A program made the translations under genes and the position numbers. 64,000 nucleotides of DNA from Ciona savignyi. Taxonomy: Eukaryota; Chordata; Ascidiacea; Phlebobranchia; Cionidae. Below are positions 1 to 11,285 of the stretch, one piece after another (position 1 is the first letter of the stretch; every line of letters starts with the position of its first letter). The notes beneath the pieces were generated by a model, which made no database searches, was not told the DNA's origin, and worked only from the letters and a program-made list of their open reading frames with translations. The stretch spans positions 79,893 through 143,892 of the forward strand of contig CH000077.1 of assembly GCA_000149265.1 (NCBI GenBank), read 5' to 3'.

Positions 1-639
1 TCCACCAACTCAACTGTGGGCATGAGGTGTCTTACGATACCTGTGGATAAAGCCTGGCTTCCCACCAACGAGGATATAAATGAATCAACCATCCACACAC
101 TGTAATAGCTCCAGCAGCTCGACCGTGCTTATGGGGTGTGTTTGGATACCTGTAGATAAAGCCTATTATACCCACGAGAATAGATATAAATCAACCATCC
201 ACACACTGTAATACCCCACCAACTCAACTGTGAGCACAAGGTGACCAACTTAAATGGCAGAATGATGATATATAGGATACGCCGGAGTTCATAGTCACCA
301 CAGCGTTTGTCGTTTGGTGTGCTTTACAATGACACAATATAAACTAAGAAGATCTGACTGCCTGGGTGGTTGGTTACCTTGTGCCCAGCTTAGGTATTTA
401 TACTAAGTTTGTTATGTTGTCCTTGTGCTGACAGATAGCTGATTAAGGTAACACACTGGATAGTCAGCCTAAAGGTGCTGGGATCAAAACCATTCGCTGG
501 CTAGTCATTGTGTTCTTGGGTAAGACACTTGCGGGATTGCTTGAATCCACTGGTTTAATATGTTAAGATAAAACTGTAGATTGTGACTTTAACATACACA
601 ACACACTGCAGTAGCATTGACACCCCTACGGCTGTGGAT

Positions 640-812
640 ATGGGTTAAACCAACTTGGGTATGTGATGGGGGTACCTGACTGTGGGTATTGGGTAATCCG
701 GCTGTGGGTATGGATTAACTCAACTGTGGGTATGGATGGGTTAACTTGACTGTGGTAAGGGGTTAACTCGACTGTGGGTATGGGGTCCGACTGTGGGTAT
801 GGGGTAACCCGT
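640..812. repeat. minisatellite, unit about 20-26 bp
   Basis: Six to eight irregular copies of a unit like cgactgtgggtatggggtta in tandem. Related ctgtgggcat words are scattered at 1-240. Confidence 0.7.
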
Positions 813-1004
813 TCATCTGCGTTTATCCACCCTCTAATGTAGAAACTATGACGGTGTGTTGAATGATTTTCAAACATTTAGATTATGAGGATTTTCATTT
901 ATATTGGGATAGAATCCCTGATTTCACCCATCACACTGGCTGAATAAAGGGATTGGTATAATCGCTGGTGTGATAAATATATGTTGTAATGGTTCAATAT
1001 ATTT

Positions 1005-1287
1005 GTCCGGCCAGTTGGTCTAGCGGTTAAGTGTGTCGCCTTTCAATCAAAAGGTTGCAGGTGCGAAACTGTTGACTAGCTAGTCGGTTGTGTCCTTGGG
1101 CAAGGCACTTTACGGACATTGCCTGAACCCAACGGAATAATGGGTTCTGCTAAATATAGGAACGTGTCTATCACACAACACACTAAAATAGCTCAGTGGG
1201 CGCGAGGTGATCTGACGATTGCCTGTGTGTTAACCCCCTTGGTTTTCCCATTCATGGGGATAAACATGAATATCCTATCCTATCCTA
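1005..1287 (+). repeat. SINE-A copy, tRNA-like head, TATCC tail
   Basis: Family description: the head is tRNA-like with an A-box-like ttggtctagcggttaag and a B-box-like ggttgcaggtgcgaaact (ggttcgaaact in better copies). A mid-section follows (gtccttgggcaaggcactt, gcaatagct, gcgaggtgatctgacgattg) and a 3' end ggggataaacatgaatatcc with (TATCC)n. The length is about 285 bp. It is a pol III-type retroposon without coding capacity. Confidence 0.85.
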
Positions 1288-1465
1288 AATCATGTTGTCA
1301 TTTTGTGCTGTCCACTGTAATCATACACCCTATTCCCAAGCATCTACCATGCCCTACAACCTGCTCCATTGCGCGAGATCCACCCCACAACTGCAGGGAG
1401 TGTGTCAAGGCACATCTACTCAGCTGCATGGTCGCCCACCAGACCATGCTTGCTGTTTATTACAG

Positions 1466-2596
1466 GGAGTGTACTGGAAGCTTTTGATGTCCGGACAGCA
1501 TGCTCTATTACATCAACTTCAAGGTTGGTCTACATTTCTATTAGGGGATTCTGTTCTAGTTTAATACAGTTATATCCAATTCCAGGAATAATAAGGCATT
1601 AATGGGTAATACTTCTTATAACATGGGTAATAATATATGCGTAATACGGGTACATATTATAACATGGGTAATAATAAGTAATACATAATATAACATGGGT
1701 AGTAATAGGTAATACTGGATAATACATGTTATAACATGGGTAATAATAGATAATATTGGGTAATACATGTTATAACATGGCTAATAATAGGTAATAATGG
1801 GTATCGTAATACATGTTATAACATGAGTAATAATAGGTATTACTGGGTAATACATCTTATAACATAGGTAATAATAGGCAATACTGGATAGTACATGTTA
1901 TAACATGGGTAATAATAGGTTAATACTGAGTAATACTTATTATAACATGGGTAATAATAGGTTAATACTGGGTAGTACTTATTATAACATGGGTAATAAT
2001 AGGTTAATACTGGGTAGTACTTATTATTTAGTCCGACCGGTTAGTTAGCGGTTAAGTGCGTCGCCTTTCAATCGAAAGGTTGAAGGTGCAAAACTGGTCG
2101 CTAGCTGGTTGGTTGTGTCTTTGGGCAAGGCACTTTCCGAACATTGCCTGAACCCAGCGGATTAATGGGTTCTACCAAATTGAAGGAACATGTCTATCAT
2201 ATACAACACACTACAATAGCTCCGGTAACCCGATAGTGGGCGCGAGGTGATCTAACGATTGCCCGTGTGTTAACCCCCTTGGTTTTCCCATTCACGGGGA
2301 TAAACATGAATATCCTATCCTATTGTATTTCATTTTAGAAGTATTTTGAAAAATATCATGATCGGCAAAACTGCAGCTATGACTCATCAATTTAATTCGA
2401 ACAACTTTTCAGCTTTCACCAGTGTGAAGTCAACCATATGGTTATAAACCCGACTCGTTTTCACTCTATCGCCACCGCGTGTTCGGATGGTTCCGTCCAC
2501 ACGTGGCGCATCGGAGCTCGTCTCGTTGACGCCGATGATGTAATAAAGGAAGAAACAGCGGCGCTAGAGGGGGTAGCGAACGAAGCGATGAATTGA
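1466..2596 (+). CDS. WD40-repeat protein, last two exons (5' part outside window)
   Basis: Two exons join in phase. Exon 1466-1523 follows a tttattacag acceptor, reads GSVLEAFDVRTACSITSTS and ends AG|gttggt in phase 2. Exon 2413-2596 follows acaacttttcag and opens with the single base completing Ser; it reads FHQCEVNHMVINPTRFHSIA, then TACSDGSVHTWRIG, then an acidic/polar tail ending EAMN and TGA. The 'AFDVRT' strand and the 'SIATACSDGSVHTW' strand are typical WD40 blade ends, so these are the last one or two blades of a beta-propeller plus a C-terminal tail of about 26 residues. I do not recognise the orthologue. An ATTAAA at 2604-2609 could be the poly(A) signal. The intron carries a minisatellite and a SINE-A copy. 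Earlier exons were not found to the left and probably lie outside the window. Confidence 0.72.
1585..2030. repeat. minisatellite, unit about 50-60 bp, in WD40 gene intron
   Basis: Around eight copies of a unit built on ataacatgggtaataatagg and taatactgggtagtactt. The later units are the most regular. It abuts a SINE-A copy at 2031. Confidence 0.85.
2031..2323 (+). repeat. SINE-A copy, full length
   Basis: Head gtccgaccggttagttagcgg to tail atcctatcctatt. It lies in the WD40 gene intron just before the last exon. Confidence 0.85.
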
Positions 2597-2682
2597 TGAT
2601 GTCATTAAAGCTATTGTTTCATCACTGTGTACCAATGCAATACAACTGCACTGTAGATTTTTAATATTTGCAATTTGTATTA

Positions 2683-2868
2683 GGATAGGATATTCATGTT
2701 TATCCCCGTGAATGGAAAATCAAGTGGGTTAACACACGGGCAATCGTCAGATTACCTCGCGCCCACCGTCGAGTTGCCGGAGCTATTTCAGTGTGGTGTA
2801 TATGAAAGACACGTTGCTTCAATTTGGTAGAACCCATTAATTCGGTGGGTTCAGGCAATGTCCGTATA
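2683..2868 (-). repeat. SINE-A copy, head-truncated
   Basis: Reverse tail ggataggatattcatg through the mid-section; the tRNA-like head is missing. Confidence 0.75.
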
Positions 2869-2952
2869 TTGTTAATTAATAGGCAACTACGTATGTAGAC
2901 ACTTAGGTACGCCTGCCTCTGTTTTTCAGACCTAAGCCCGTGTTTTAAAGAA

Positions 2953-3249
2953 GAGGATAGAAAAGGATATTTATTTTTATTCCTGTGAATGGCAAACGCA
3001 ATGGGTGTAAACACTCGGGCAATCGTCAGATTACCTCGCGCCCCACCGTCGGGTTACCGAAGCTATTGCAGTGTGTTGTGTATGATTCACACGTTCCTTC
3101 AGTTTGGTGAGACCCATCATTACACTGGGTTTAGGAAATGTTTAAGTTCCTTGCTAAGTACATAACCAACAAGTTAGTGACCAGTTTCAAATCTGTAACC
3201 TTTCGGCTGAAAGGCGACACACGAACCCACCACTCTAATCAGTCGGACT
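2953..3249 (-). repeat. SINE-A copy, diverged
   Basis: Reverse tail aggatagaaaaggatat to reversed head aatcagtcggacta. Confidence 0.75.
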
Positions 3250-3393
3250 ACAACGTTCTAATTTGTTGAACGCCTCCTAAATCTCACTTGTATGATGCAT
3301 TCTAATGAAAACACATCTCCCACAAAAGGTTTGTTTTTCTATTTGATGATTTAACCATGATATGGTTCTATAAATGCGTGGTGGCGTTAGTGG

Positions 3394-3458
3394 CATAGAG
3401 ATACTAATATACATTATTAGTATCTCTATGTATATTAGTGTATATTAGTATCTCTATG
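3394..3458. repeat. AT-rich palindrome catagagatactaatat
   Basis: catagagatactaatat at 3394-3410 is followed by a reverse-complement arm ending atctctatg at 3430 and a second arm ending near 3457. It is related to the perfect palindrome inside the hAT element at 52998-53029. Confidence 0.7.
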
Positions 3459-3709
3459 GTTAGTGGGTGGTTCTACGCAATTTTCACGAGGTAGAGTATC
3501 CTACATTGATTAAATAATGTAAGCGAATTTTTTATTGTTACATTAAGTTGCTGTGATGCATCATATTTTACGTTAGAGTACCAACCTGTTTATATGGATT
3601 ATATGGACTATTTTTTGACGGTTTGTTCAGTTGTTATACGTCAGATTAGATGGATATTATAAAATGTTGGTTACGAGCGTTAGTGCCGAAAGTCTATGGC
3701 AGGGGTGGG

Positions 3710-3899
3710 AACATCTTAGTCGATGGGCCAGGTGTGGAAAAATGAAGTCCTTGGTGGGCCTTACATGAATATTTACATAAATATTTTCATGAATAGTATA
3801 TATACAATATCTTAATTACCGGGTTGTTTAGATACAGTCTGCGAGCCGGATAAAAACCTTTCTCGGACCGGACCCTGGGTCGTATGTTGCTCATGCCTG
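3710..3899. mobile_element. hAT-type MITE (CAGGGGTGGG ends)
   Basis: Starts caggggtgggaac and ends gctcatgcctg (inverted ends), flanked by imperfect 8-bp duplications gtctatgg/gtatatag. Same family as 9805-9973, which has perfect flanks. Confidence 0.7.
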
Positions 3900-4443
3900 G
3901 TATATAGCACCAAAACCAGTTGCTAGATTTTGGCTGTTATAAACATAGATATTGCGTAACTTTACCAATATAAGCAAACTAGTCCATGTAGACAATATGT
4001 GACGTAACACAGTGTCTTGTATCAGGAAAACATTCAGGGATATGTGGTGATGTTCCACTATTATTCTGGTATGACGCTCGTTTTCATAGTAGCCATGTGA
4101 ATAAAAACATGTCGTTATAAACGTCAGTAATAAAAATGGCAAAAAAAGGGAAAAAACAACGGTTTTCCAGTGTATTATGTTAGATATTTAATAGGATTTT
4201 TTAATTTGTTTTTTTTAAAGGGTTAGATTTAAATTATGAGAGAGCAAAGATAAAGTAATAAAGTAAAATAAACCACAGTGTCATATGCCATCTTATTTGG
4301 GATCAGTTAATAGATGTGTTTATACCTAAATGTGTTTATACTTAAACCAACAGACCGTAGGTTCAAGAAAAAATAAAAAAAATTATCGGAAACAAAATGT
4401 ATATATTTAAATAATTTGAAGTATCACATGTGAAACAATATAG

Positions 4444-7400
4444 AAAAAATGGGCCAATCATCGACAACAACTGCTCCAACGAAAACGACAACCCAGGACA
4501 CATCACAAACAACTACAGTAGGTACAACCCAAGAAACATTAAAAGCAACTACAGTAGGTGGATCTACTACAGAAGCATTTTCATCGTGGGTTCACAGTAC
4601 TACCGATCCCTCAAGTTAGTACATATGGCATAGGATAGGATATGATATTTATGTTTATCCCCGTGAATGGGAAAACCAATGGGGTTAACACACGGGCAAT
4701 CATCAGATCACTTTGACCCCACCGTCGGGTTACCGGAGCTATTGCAGTTGTATATGATAGACACGGTTCTTCAATTTGGTAGAACCCATTAATCCGCTGG
4801 GTTCAGACAATGTCCGTAAAGTGCCTTGCTCAAGGACACAACCGACTAGCTAGCGACCAGTTTCGCACCTTCAACAATTCGATTGAAAGGCGACGCAATT
4901 AACCACTAGACCAACCGGCCGGACATATATATCATATACACATATATATCATATACGGATGATAACCTTAAGGGTGCTCATATCACCTATTATTCACTGA
5001 CACTCAACATTTTGGTTTCCGTGCCTTAAAATCTTGATGAAAGTACATATGGCATGTCAGTTGTCCGACCGATTAGTCTGATGGGCGACATCTTTCAACT
5101 GAAAGGTTGCAGGTTCAAAACTGGTCACTAGCTAGTCGGCTGTGTCCTTGGGCAACACACTTAACAGACATTGCCTGGAATAAGTTGTTTCATGGGTTAT
5201 AAATTCATTGAAAACTGAGTAACTAAGACATTTGTAAATTTTAATTAGCTACTGGTCTAACAATTCATAAATGTAATTAAACTAGGCCTTAAAAGGAATA
5301 TCCTATTCAAACCACGTGTCATAGTTCTGTTAATTTAAATAAAAGGGATAAATTTCATGCTAAAAATCGTGCCAATAAATCGTGTATTTTAAATATTTTT
5401 GTTAAGCAAACAAAAATTGAAGCGCCTTTTACGTGCAACCAGTATGATTAATTTCTCCTAATACAGGTTTTGCAAAGACAACCAGTACGGTAACAGTACT
5501 AAAGAGTTCTTACATTCAATACATTCTAATCGGAGTTACTGGCTTTAGTTTCCTGTGCATAATATGTGGTATAGTATACGTGATTTACCGCAGGTAGGTT
5601 AATTAACGCGGCTTTTTCGTTGTACAGCACAGGTTAATGTTAGTCTGGTGGATTAGTCCGTTGACTTTCAGCCGAAGGGTTTGAAATACCAAACTGGTAG
5701 CAATCTAGTCGTTTGTACTCTTACAAATCTCGTCGGTTGTATCCTCTGAACCCAGCAGATTAATGGATTCTACTAAATTGAATAAACGTGTGAATCATAC
5801 ACAACACACTGCAATAGCTCCGGTAACTGACGATGGGCACGAAGTAATCTGACGATTGTCGGTGTGTTAACGCCCCATGACGTTTTTCCATTCACCGGGG
5901 GAGAATAAACACCAGAAATATCCTATCCTTGATACACGGCACTGGAATAAAAAAATTGTTTACAAGCGTGTTTTAATGGATACACTACTGGGTTAACAAT
6001 TTTTTTAGAAATTTACATTTCTTGCTTAATCTGAATTAACGTTTCGTGTTAAGTCCCAAATAACTTTTTATACGATGTTTTATTTTGTTTTTAGTCTACA
6101 AAACTATTTTATAATCGACAAAAATGTTTTTAAATCGGCAAAACTATTTCGCCGATCCGCAAATATTTTTTGCAGCAAATCGGCAAAACTCTTTTGCCGA
6201 TCCGCATTCTATTTTTGTAGCGAATTGACAAAACTCTTTTGCCGTCATATTAGTTTTTGTAACATCATAGTACAGTCTTAATACCGTCATTTATCCGACA
6301 GATTAGCATGGTCGGTAAGGGCGCGCCGTTTCTCCGAAGCTGGCAAGTTCGAAACTAGTCGCTAGCTGGTCGCTTTTGTCCAGGGGCGAGACACTTAACT
6401 GACATTGCATTAATTTAGTTATATAATGGGCCTACCATGCCACTTGGTCGGGTTAACAACATTCTATGATTTTATTTGGATTCAATCGGTTTTATTTTAC
6501 ACAGACGAACCGGACGAGCAAATAAACCAAAGGAAAAACCGAAACCAGGTTCGTATTTTGTTTCTCTTTATCCTGTTTGTTTTCTGCGTTATTTGGGTAA
6601 AACCAGCCGCTTGTTAAGTCGGATTATGTCGATATATAAGGCACTTCTCTTAAACCTATTGTATTAATGGGTTGAACTAAAACACAATGAACGTTTCAAT
6701 CATAAATAACATGATGGGTTCTACCAAATTACAGAAACGTCGTAATCATCAACAACACACTGCAATAGCTTCGGTAACCCAACGATCGACCACACGACCG
6801 TTTAATATAAGGGTTGTTATCATACAAGCAATCGTCAGGTTACCTCAAAGCATCTTTACACAGGCAACCGTTAAAGTACTTTTACTGGAGTTTAAGACGT
6901 AGTGCGTCAATTACCTTGCCCAAAAGTACACCCTACTAGCTTGCGACCAGTTTCGATTCATTAGCCTACTTTGTAGGTACAAAATGACGATGGTCATTTA
7001 TATATAGGGTAGAATTTTCATGTTTATCCCCGTGCATGTGAAAACCAGAGGGTTAAAACACGGGCAATATACAAAACAAAAATGATAATTTATTTAATAA
7101 CAGAAATAATTTACATTTCTTTTAATGCGTGGTGAACCTAAACTTTTTTTACCGAGAAAAGTCTTGAACCCTGGATTGACTCGTAACTAGGACAGTTTAT
7201 GCATAGGGAGTCGATATATGTATCGGTGGCGTTAACCATTCGGCCACGCGACCGACAAGACCTAAACTTTGCCTAAACGAATTAAATGTGCCTTATTAAA
7301 CCGCAACCTATGGGTGATTCTTGAAAAATAAACTGGAAGCTGCGACAGTTGACTCGATGTTGTTAACTAAATAGTTGACTCGACCAAGTAAATTTAACTC

Positions 7401-7591
7401 AGTTAACTATAGTACCATTCTCAGACGCTGGACCGGTCATGAAGGATAACCTAATATATGGAACACACGAGTTAGAATTGAACAGCTTTGCTCAAAATCG
7501 AACGGTTGGAGATAAAGACAACTGCTACAACACAGTATCTTCAGAGTACAGTTGTGCGATCGATCTGTCGAGCCCTTATAATGTAGTCTGA
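4444..7591 (+). CDS. mucin-like single-pass membrane protein with tyrosine-rich tail (5' end not found)
   Basis: Four exons chain without a stop: about 4444-4614, 5467-5593, 6505-6548 and 7425-7591. The first is Thr/Ser-rich (SSTTTAPTKTTTQDTSQTTT, with a twice-used ATTVG unit), typical of an O-glycosylated stalk. The second adds a short Thr-rich stretch and one membrane helix (YILIGVTGFSFLCIICGIVY followed by VIYRR, a positive stop-transfer). The third is basic (RTGRANKPKEKPKP). The last encodes a cytoplasmic tail with Tyr in NLIYGTHEL, CYNTVSSEY and SPYNVV, then TGA. SPYNVV matches the loose ITIM pattern S-x-Y-x-x-V. Phases agree at every junction (1, 2, 1). The first exon needs an upstream partner ending in phase 1; no signal-peptide exon was identified in 2.6-4.4 kb. 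Topology (type I, surface) is inferred. The family is not recognised; an adhesion or immune-type receptor is possible. Confidence 0.66.
4633..4923 (-). repeat. SINE-A copy, full length
   Basis: Tail ggataggatatg to head accaaccggccggac. It lies in the intron between the Thr-rich and membrane exons of the mucin-like gene. Confidence 0.85.
5063..5190 (+). repeat. SINE-A copy, 3'-truncated
   Basis: Head gtccgaccgattagtctg through gacattgcctgg; the 3' half is absent. Confidence 0.7.
5641..5931 (+). repeat. SINE-A copy, diverged
   Basis: Head tagtctggtggattag to tail atatcctatcc, directly after the membrane exon donor. Confidence 0.75.
7145..7255 (-). repeat. SINE-B copy, tRNA-like, about 115 bp
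   Basis: Family description (sense strand): an A-box-like head tggccaaatggttaacgcga, then cgatacatataccgactc, gacgagcccatcatggg, a B-box-like ggttcgaaact and a short tggctcggtaaaaa tail. Here it is reversed and diverged. Confidence 0.75.
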
Positions 7592-7780
7592 AATGTGGAA
7601 ACCGTTGGGGGCCAAGAAAATATAGTTGTTGAGTCAAATCTGTATACTTCTATGTCGAAAACAAAAGGAAACGATATCTATATGCTAAAGTCAACATAAT
7701 AACGTTTTGTCCTGCTCTCTTTTTGTTATATAATTATGCTATCCTTCTTTATTTTGCCCTATATGCTTATTTTTTTATTA

Positions 7781-7786
7781 AATAAA
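7781..7786 (+). promoter_or_regulatory. poly(A) signal of the mucin-like membrane gene
   Basis: AATAAA about 190 bases after the TGA of the tyrosine-tail exon, in AT-rich 3' sequence and before the next SINE copy. Confidence 0.5.
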
Positions 7787-7835
7787 GCATCGAAACATAA
7801 AACTAAATTTTTTTGAATCACTATTTATTTATTCT

Positions 7836-8072
7836 CCCGCCGGTTAGTCCGGCAGTTAAGTGCATCGCCTTTCAAACGAAAGGTGGCAGGTCCGAAACTA
7901 GTCGCTAGCTAGTCGGTTATGTCCTTGGGCACGGCACTTTACGGACATTGCCTGAACCCAACATATTAATTTTGTTTTACCAAATTGAAGGAAAGTTTCT
8001 ATCATATACAACACACTGCAGTAACTCTGGTAACCCGGGGATAAACATGAATATCCTATACCTATCCTACCC
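7836..8072 (+). repeat. SINE-A copy with internal deletion
   Basis: Head cccgccggttagtccggc to tail atatcctatacctatcc. The gaggtgatctgacgatt block is missing. Confidence 0.8.
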
Positions 8073-8152
8073 TCTTTAGTTGGTACCTATTGGGGTATAC
8101 GTCATGATATAACACTAGTACATATGTATACCAAATATTGAATACATTATAT

Positions 8153-8427
8153 CCAGCCGATTAGTTTGGCTGATTAGTTCGTCTGTATTTAAGCCAAAAG
8201 GTAAGCTAGTCGGTTGTGTCCTTCGGCAAGGCACTTAACGCACATGGCTTGAACCCAATGCATTGTTGTATTCTACAAAATTGAAGAAACGACCTAATCA
8301 TACATAATACACTGCAATAGCTCTGGTAAACCGACGGATGGTGCGAGGTGATCTAACGATTGCCAGTGTGTTTACTCCCATTGCGATTTCCCATTCTCGG
8401 TGATAAACATGAATATCCTATCCTACA
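8153..8427 (+). repeat. SINE-A copy
   Basis: Head ccagccgattagtttggc to tail gaatatcctatcctac. Confidence 0.8.
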
Positions 8428-8514
8428 CTGGAACACTTTTTGGTTGTAACACTGTACGGTTGGTGTTTAAAAGTTTTACAAAAAAGGCATATATATATAT
8501 ACGCATATATATAT

Positions 8515-8567
8515 ATATTCATTTTCCAACATCTGGCCCGCTGACTACAGAAGTTGCCCACCCCTAG
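8515..8567 (-). mobile_element. fragment of the CAGGGGTGGG hAT-type MITE
   Basis: Reads tctggcccgctgactacag then aagttgcccacccct, the reverse complement of the first 50 bases of the copy at 9805. The rest was not recognised. Confidence 0.5.
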
Positions 8568-9459
8568 ATTAGACTGTAACAGTATTACAGACTTACCTTG
8601 TTAGTGACCATGTGTCCTGAAAGATATATCGTATATATGTATATATATATACGCAAACGCCATATTGAATAGGTAAGTATACCCTAAATAGCATATATGG
8701 TTCACCCATTGTCGAATTCACAGAAGGGCAAATGCACTTGGGTTAGCACACAAACCAGTCAATTTTGTTGCCAGATTTAATTTTCAGTGAGCCAAAATAT
8801 ATATGTATTTCAGGATTTTAATTGAAATGTATTTGGGCACCAGCAGAACATTAATGCGGTTTCAGGTGGAATAACTATGTACGTTTTAAGATGGTTGAAT
8901 AACTTTTACTTCGTCGCGGATTGAAACTGGCTATACTTTATCTATCCACTTAGCTATACTTTCTATATTTTCATAAAAGCATACTAGATTTTATTTGTAG
9001 AAACCCTTTATCGGTATAAAACGTATGTAATAAAACACACCAAACCGAATGTTTTCGGCTTTAGTAAAAGGGGTGATCCGTTCAAAAATAAACAAAAAGT
9101 GATAAATCCTAAAAAAGTAAAATCGGCATGGAAAAAGTGAAAAACACTAAACTCAATTTTTAAATTTCGCAAAAAAGCGGCGTATTTTATGAATAGCTTT
9201 AATCCGAGTTACTATACGAACATACTTTACAGCTTGATCTAGCAATACCCATTAATAGTGCTGCACTAACAGCTGCAGAACAGATTATGTAATAACCATG
9301 CTGCGTTAATTGCATTTGAGCGAAGACCTATTGACCACAGACTAAGCCTATCCAAAGCAAAGCGACATATACATTCAGTAGATTGTAACATTAGGCTAGA
9401 ATGCGTAGTAGGATAGTTGTGTGTACTAAAACAGCAAGAATTAAGTGGAGTTATCAAAA

Positions 9460-9534
9460 ATGCTAAGTTTTGCAATCGTGGGTGGATACTTGGCCGCATT
9501 GATATTTCTGTCAGGACACATGGTCACTAAAAAG
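9460..9534 (+). CDS. possible first exon: hydrophobic leader, alternative start for gene A or separate gene
   Basis: ATG opens a 25-codon stretch, MLSFAIVGGYLAALIFLSGH then MVTKK, that ends in phase 0 at an excellent AAG|gtaagc donor. The hydrophobic run fits a signal peptide or signal anchor. No matching downstream exon was found before gene A exon 1 (11286). Because gene A exon 1 is also a phase-0 signal-peptide exon, this exon could splice to 12522 as an alternative first exon. It could equally belong to an unrelated gene or be chance. Confidence 0.28.
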
Positions 9535-9555
9535 GTAAGCCTGTAATACTGTTCT

Positions 9556-9790
9556 GGTCGCTAGAAAGTCGGTTGTGTCCTTGGGAAGGCACTTAACGGA
9601 AATTGCCTGAACCCAGCGGATTAATGGGTTCTACCAAATTGAAGGAATGTGGCTATCATACTCAACACAATAGCTCCGGTAATCTGGCGGTGGGCGCCAA
9701 ATGGTCAGACGATTGCTCATGTGTTAATCCCATTAGGTTTTCCATTCACGGGAATAAACATGAATATCCTATCCTTTCCTATCCTATCCT
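9556..9790 (+). repeat. SINE-A copy, head-truncated
   Basis: Starts within tggtcgctagaaagtcggttg and ends in a long (TATCC)n tail. It begins just after the donor of the 9460 exon. Confidence 0.8.
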
Positions 9791-9804
9791 GTGACAGTCT
9801 AATC

Positions 9805-9973
9805 CAGGGGTGGGCAACTTCTGTAGTCAGCGGGCCAGTTGTGGGAAAATAAAGTCATTGGTGGGCCGAGTTATTACATTATTAGTATTCAATATCTTGG
9901 TTACAGGGTATGTTTAGATACAGTCTGCTGGCTGGTCAAATTCCCTTCACAGGCCGTATGTTACCCATGCCTG
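9805..9973. mobile_element. hAT-type MITE with perfect 8-bp target duplication
   Basis: Inverted ends caggggtgggcaac and gttacccatgcctg, flanked on both sides by gtctaatc (9797-9804 and 9974-9981). At 169 bp it has no coding capacity. The 8-bp duplication and CAGGGG ends fit hAT. Confidence 0.85.
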
Positions 9974-10092
9974 GTCTAATCAATTACGAATTTATGGATA
10001 GGTAAACCTTATAGTGTATGTTATATTCGAATGAAAGCGACAATATGTGATTATACAGGCGGTTAGTCTATGAATGAATACACTTTTTTATA

Positions 10093-10200
10093 TTTATTTT
10101 AAATGGGCTAGGTTTAGAACTCATAACGGGTTTGTCACCATAACCGTTTTTATGTAGAGTCGGTATATGTATCAGTCGCGTTAACCATTCGGCCAAACAA
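10093..10200 (-). repeat. SINE-B copy, diverged
   Basis: Reversed B-box region ggtttagaactcataacggg and head cgcgttaaccattcggcca. Confidence 0.7.
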
Positions 10201-10296
10201 TTCTACAAATTAGTGTTTTAACTGCGGTGGTGAAAAAATGTGGGAATTGTGATCGGAACACTTTTTCACCGATAGGTAACGATTTAACCAAGCTCC

Positions 10297-10524
10297 GTCC
10301 GACAGATTAGTCCAGTGAGTAAGTGCGTCGCCTTTTAGCCGAATGGTTGCAGATTCGAAACTGGTCGCTAGCTAGTCAGTTCTGTCTTGAACGCGTAAAT
10401 CATACATAACACACTGCAATAGCTCTGGTAACCTGACGGTGGGCGTGAGGTGATCTGACGATTGCCCGTGTGTTAACCCCTGGGTTTTCCAATTCACGTG
10501 GATAAACATGAATATCCTATCTTA
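10297..10524 (+). repeat. SINE-A copy with internal deletion
   Basis: Head gtccgacagattagtcc to tail gaatatcctatctta; part of the mid-section is lost. Confidence 0.75.
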
Positions 10525-10659
10525 TTCATACAGCTAGCGAAATAGCGGGCAGCTGTTTATTTCTTAACAATAATCTTACGCTTACAAACCAGCTTACAAG
10601 AAACAGTAAACAGGAACTTGTGTGTAGTTTACCTTGCTCTATATACGATGCTTGAAATG

Positions 10660-11040
10660 TTCTTGCTGTGTGCCTTGCCTATGTACATGGTCCCAAAAAG
10701 ATCTAAATCAAACAGCTTTTTCTATTTTTCTGTATTTTCTATTTAAATAGAAAATAAACACATACCTAGACAAATTGGAAGAAGGCATTTATTATATTCT
10801 TTGTTAAGCCCATTTATAAAACGGAATTTAAAAGTGCTTTGCTTAAGTATATATGGTCCAAAAAGATTTAAATCAAACAGCATTTTTTTATTCCTTTTTT
10901 TGTAATTTCTATACAAAAATAAAATAAAAATATATCTACAAATCCCCGTACAATGGAATAATTACATTTTTTGTTTAGTTTATTTTAAACCGGAGCTTGC
11001 TTTGCATAAGTATATAGTCTCACAAAGATTTTAATCAATT
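10660..11040. repeat. degenerate tandem repeat, unit about 150-170 bp
   Basis: Three spaced copies of a motif like ttgcttaagtatatatggtc followed by aaaaagatttaaatcaaac, at about 10670, 10838 and 10991. AT-rich sequence lies between them. Confidence 0.6.
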
Positions 11041-11285
11041 AGTATGTGGGCTATATATTCAATAAATCGCTCTATATTCAGGTATATAGGTCTAACGCTT
11101 CCTGCAATTCATATAATTGGCTCATTCCGTAATTACATAAGCTCGATTTATACACAAGCTGTTGATTAGGTTTTCTAAAGGTGTGCTGTTCGTATTAAAT
11201 ATTAGTTTAAAGTGTTAAATAACGTATTTAGTTTAAAGTGTTGGAAAAAAGTTCGGGGCATTTTCTAGGTTTAGAAGACACAAAA

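Noticed and set aside
1119-1487. Open frames of 77-122 codons across 1119-1602
   Set aside because: They run through a SINE-A copy and beyond. Only the 1466-1523 part, in one frame, fits a spliced exon.
2700-3014. 104-codon minus-strand frame
   Set aside because: Lies wholly in two reversed SINE-A copies and has no splice or homology support.
7437-7637. 66-codon minus-strand frame
   Set aside because: Antisense shadow of the tyrosine-tail exon of the mucin-like gene.
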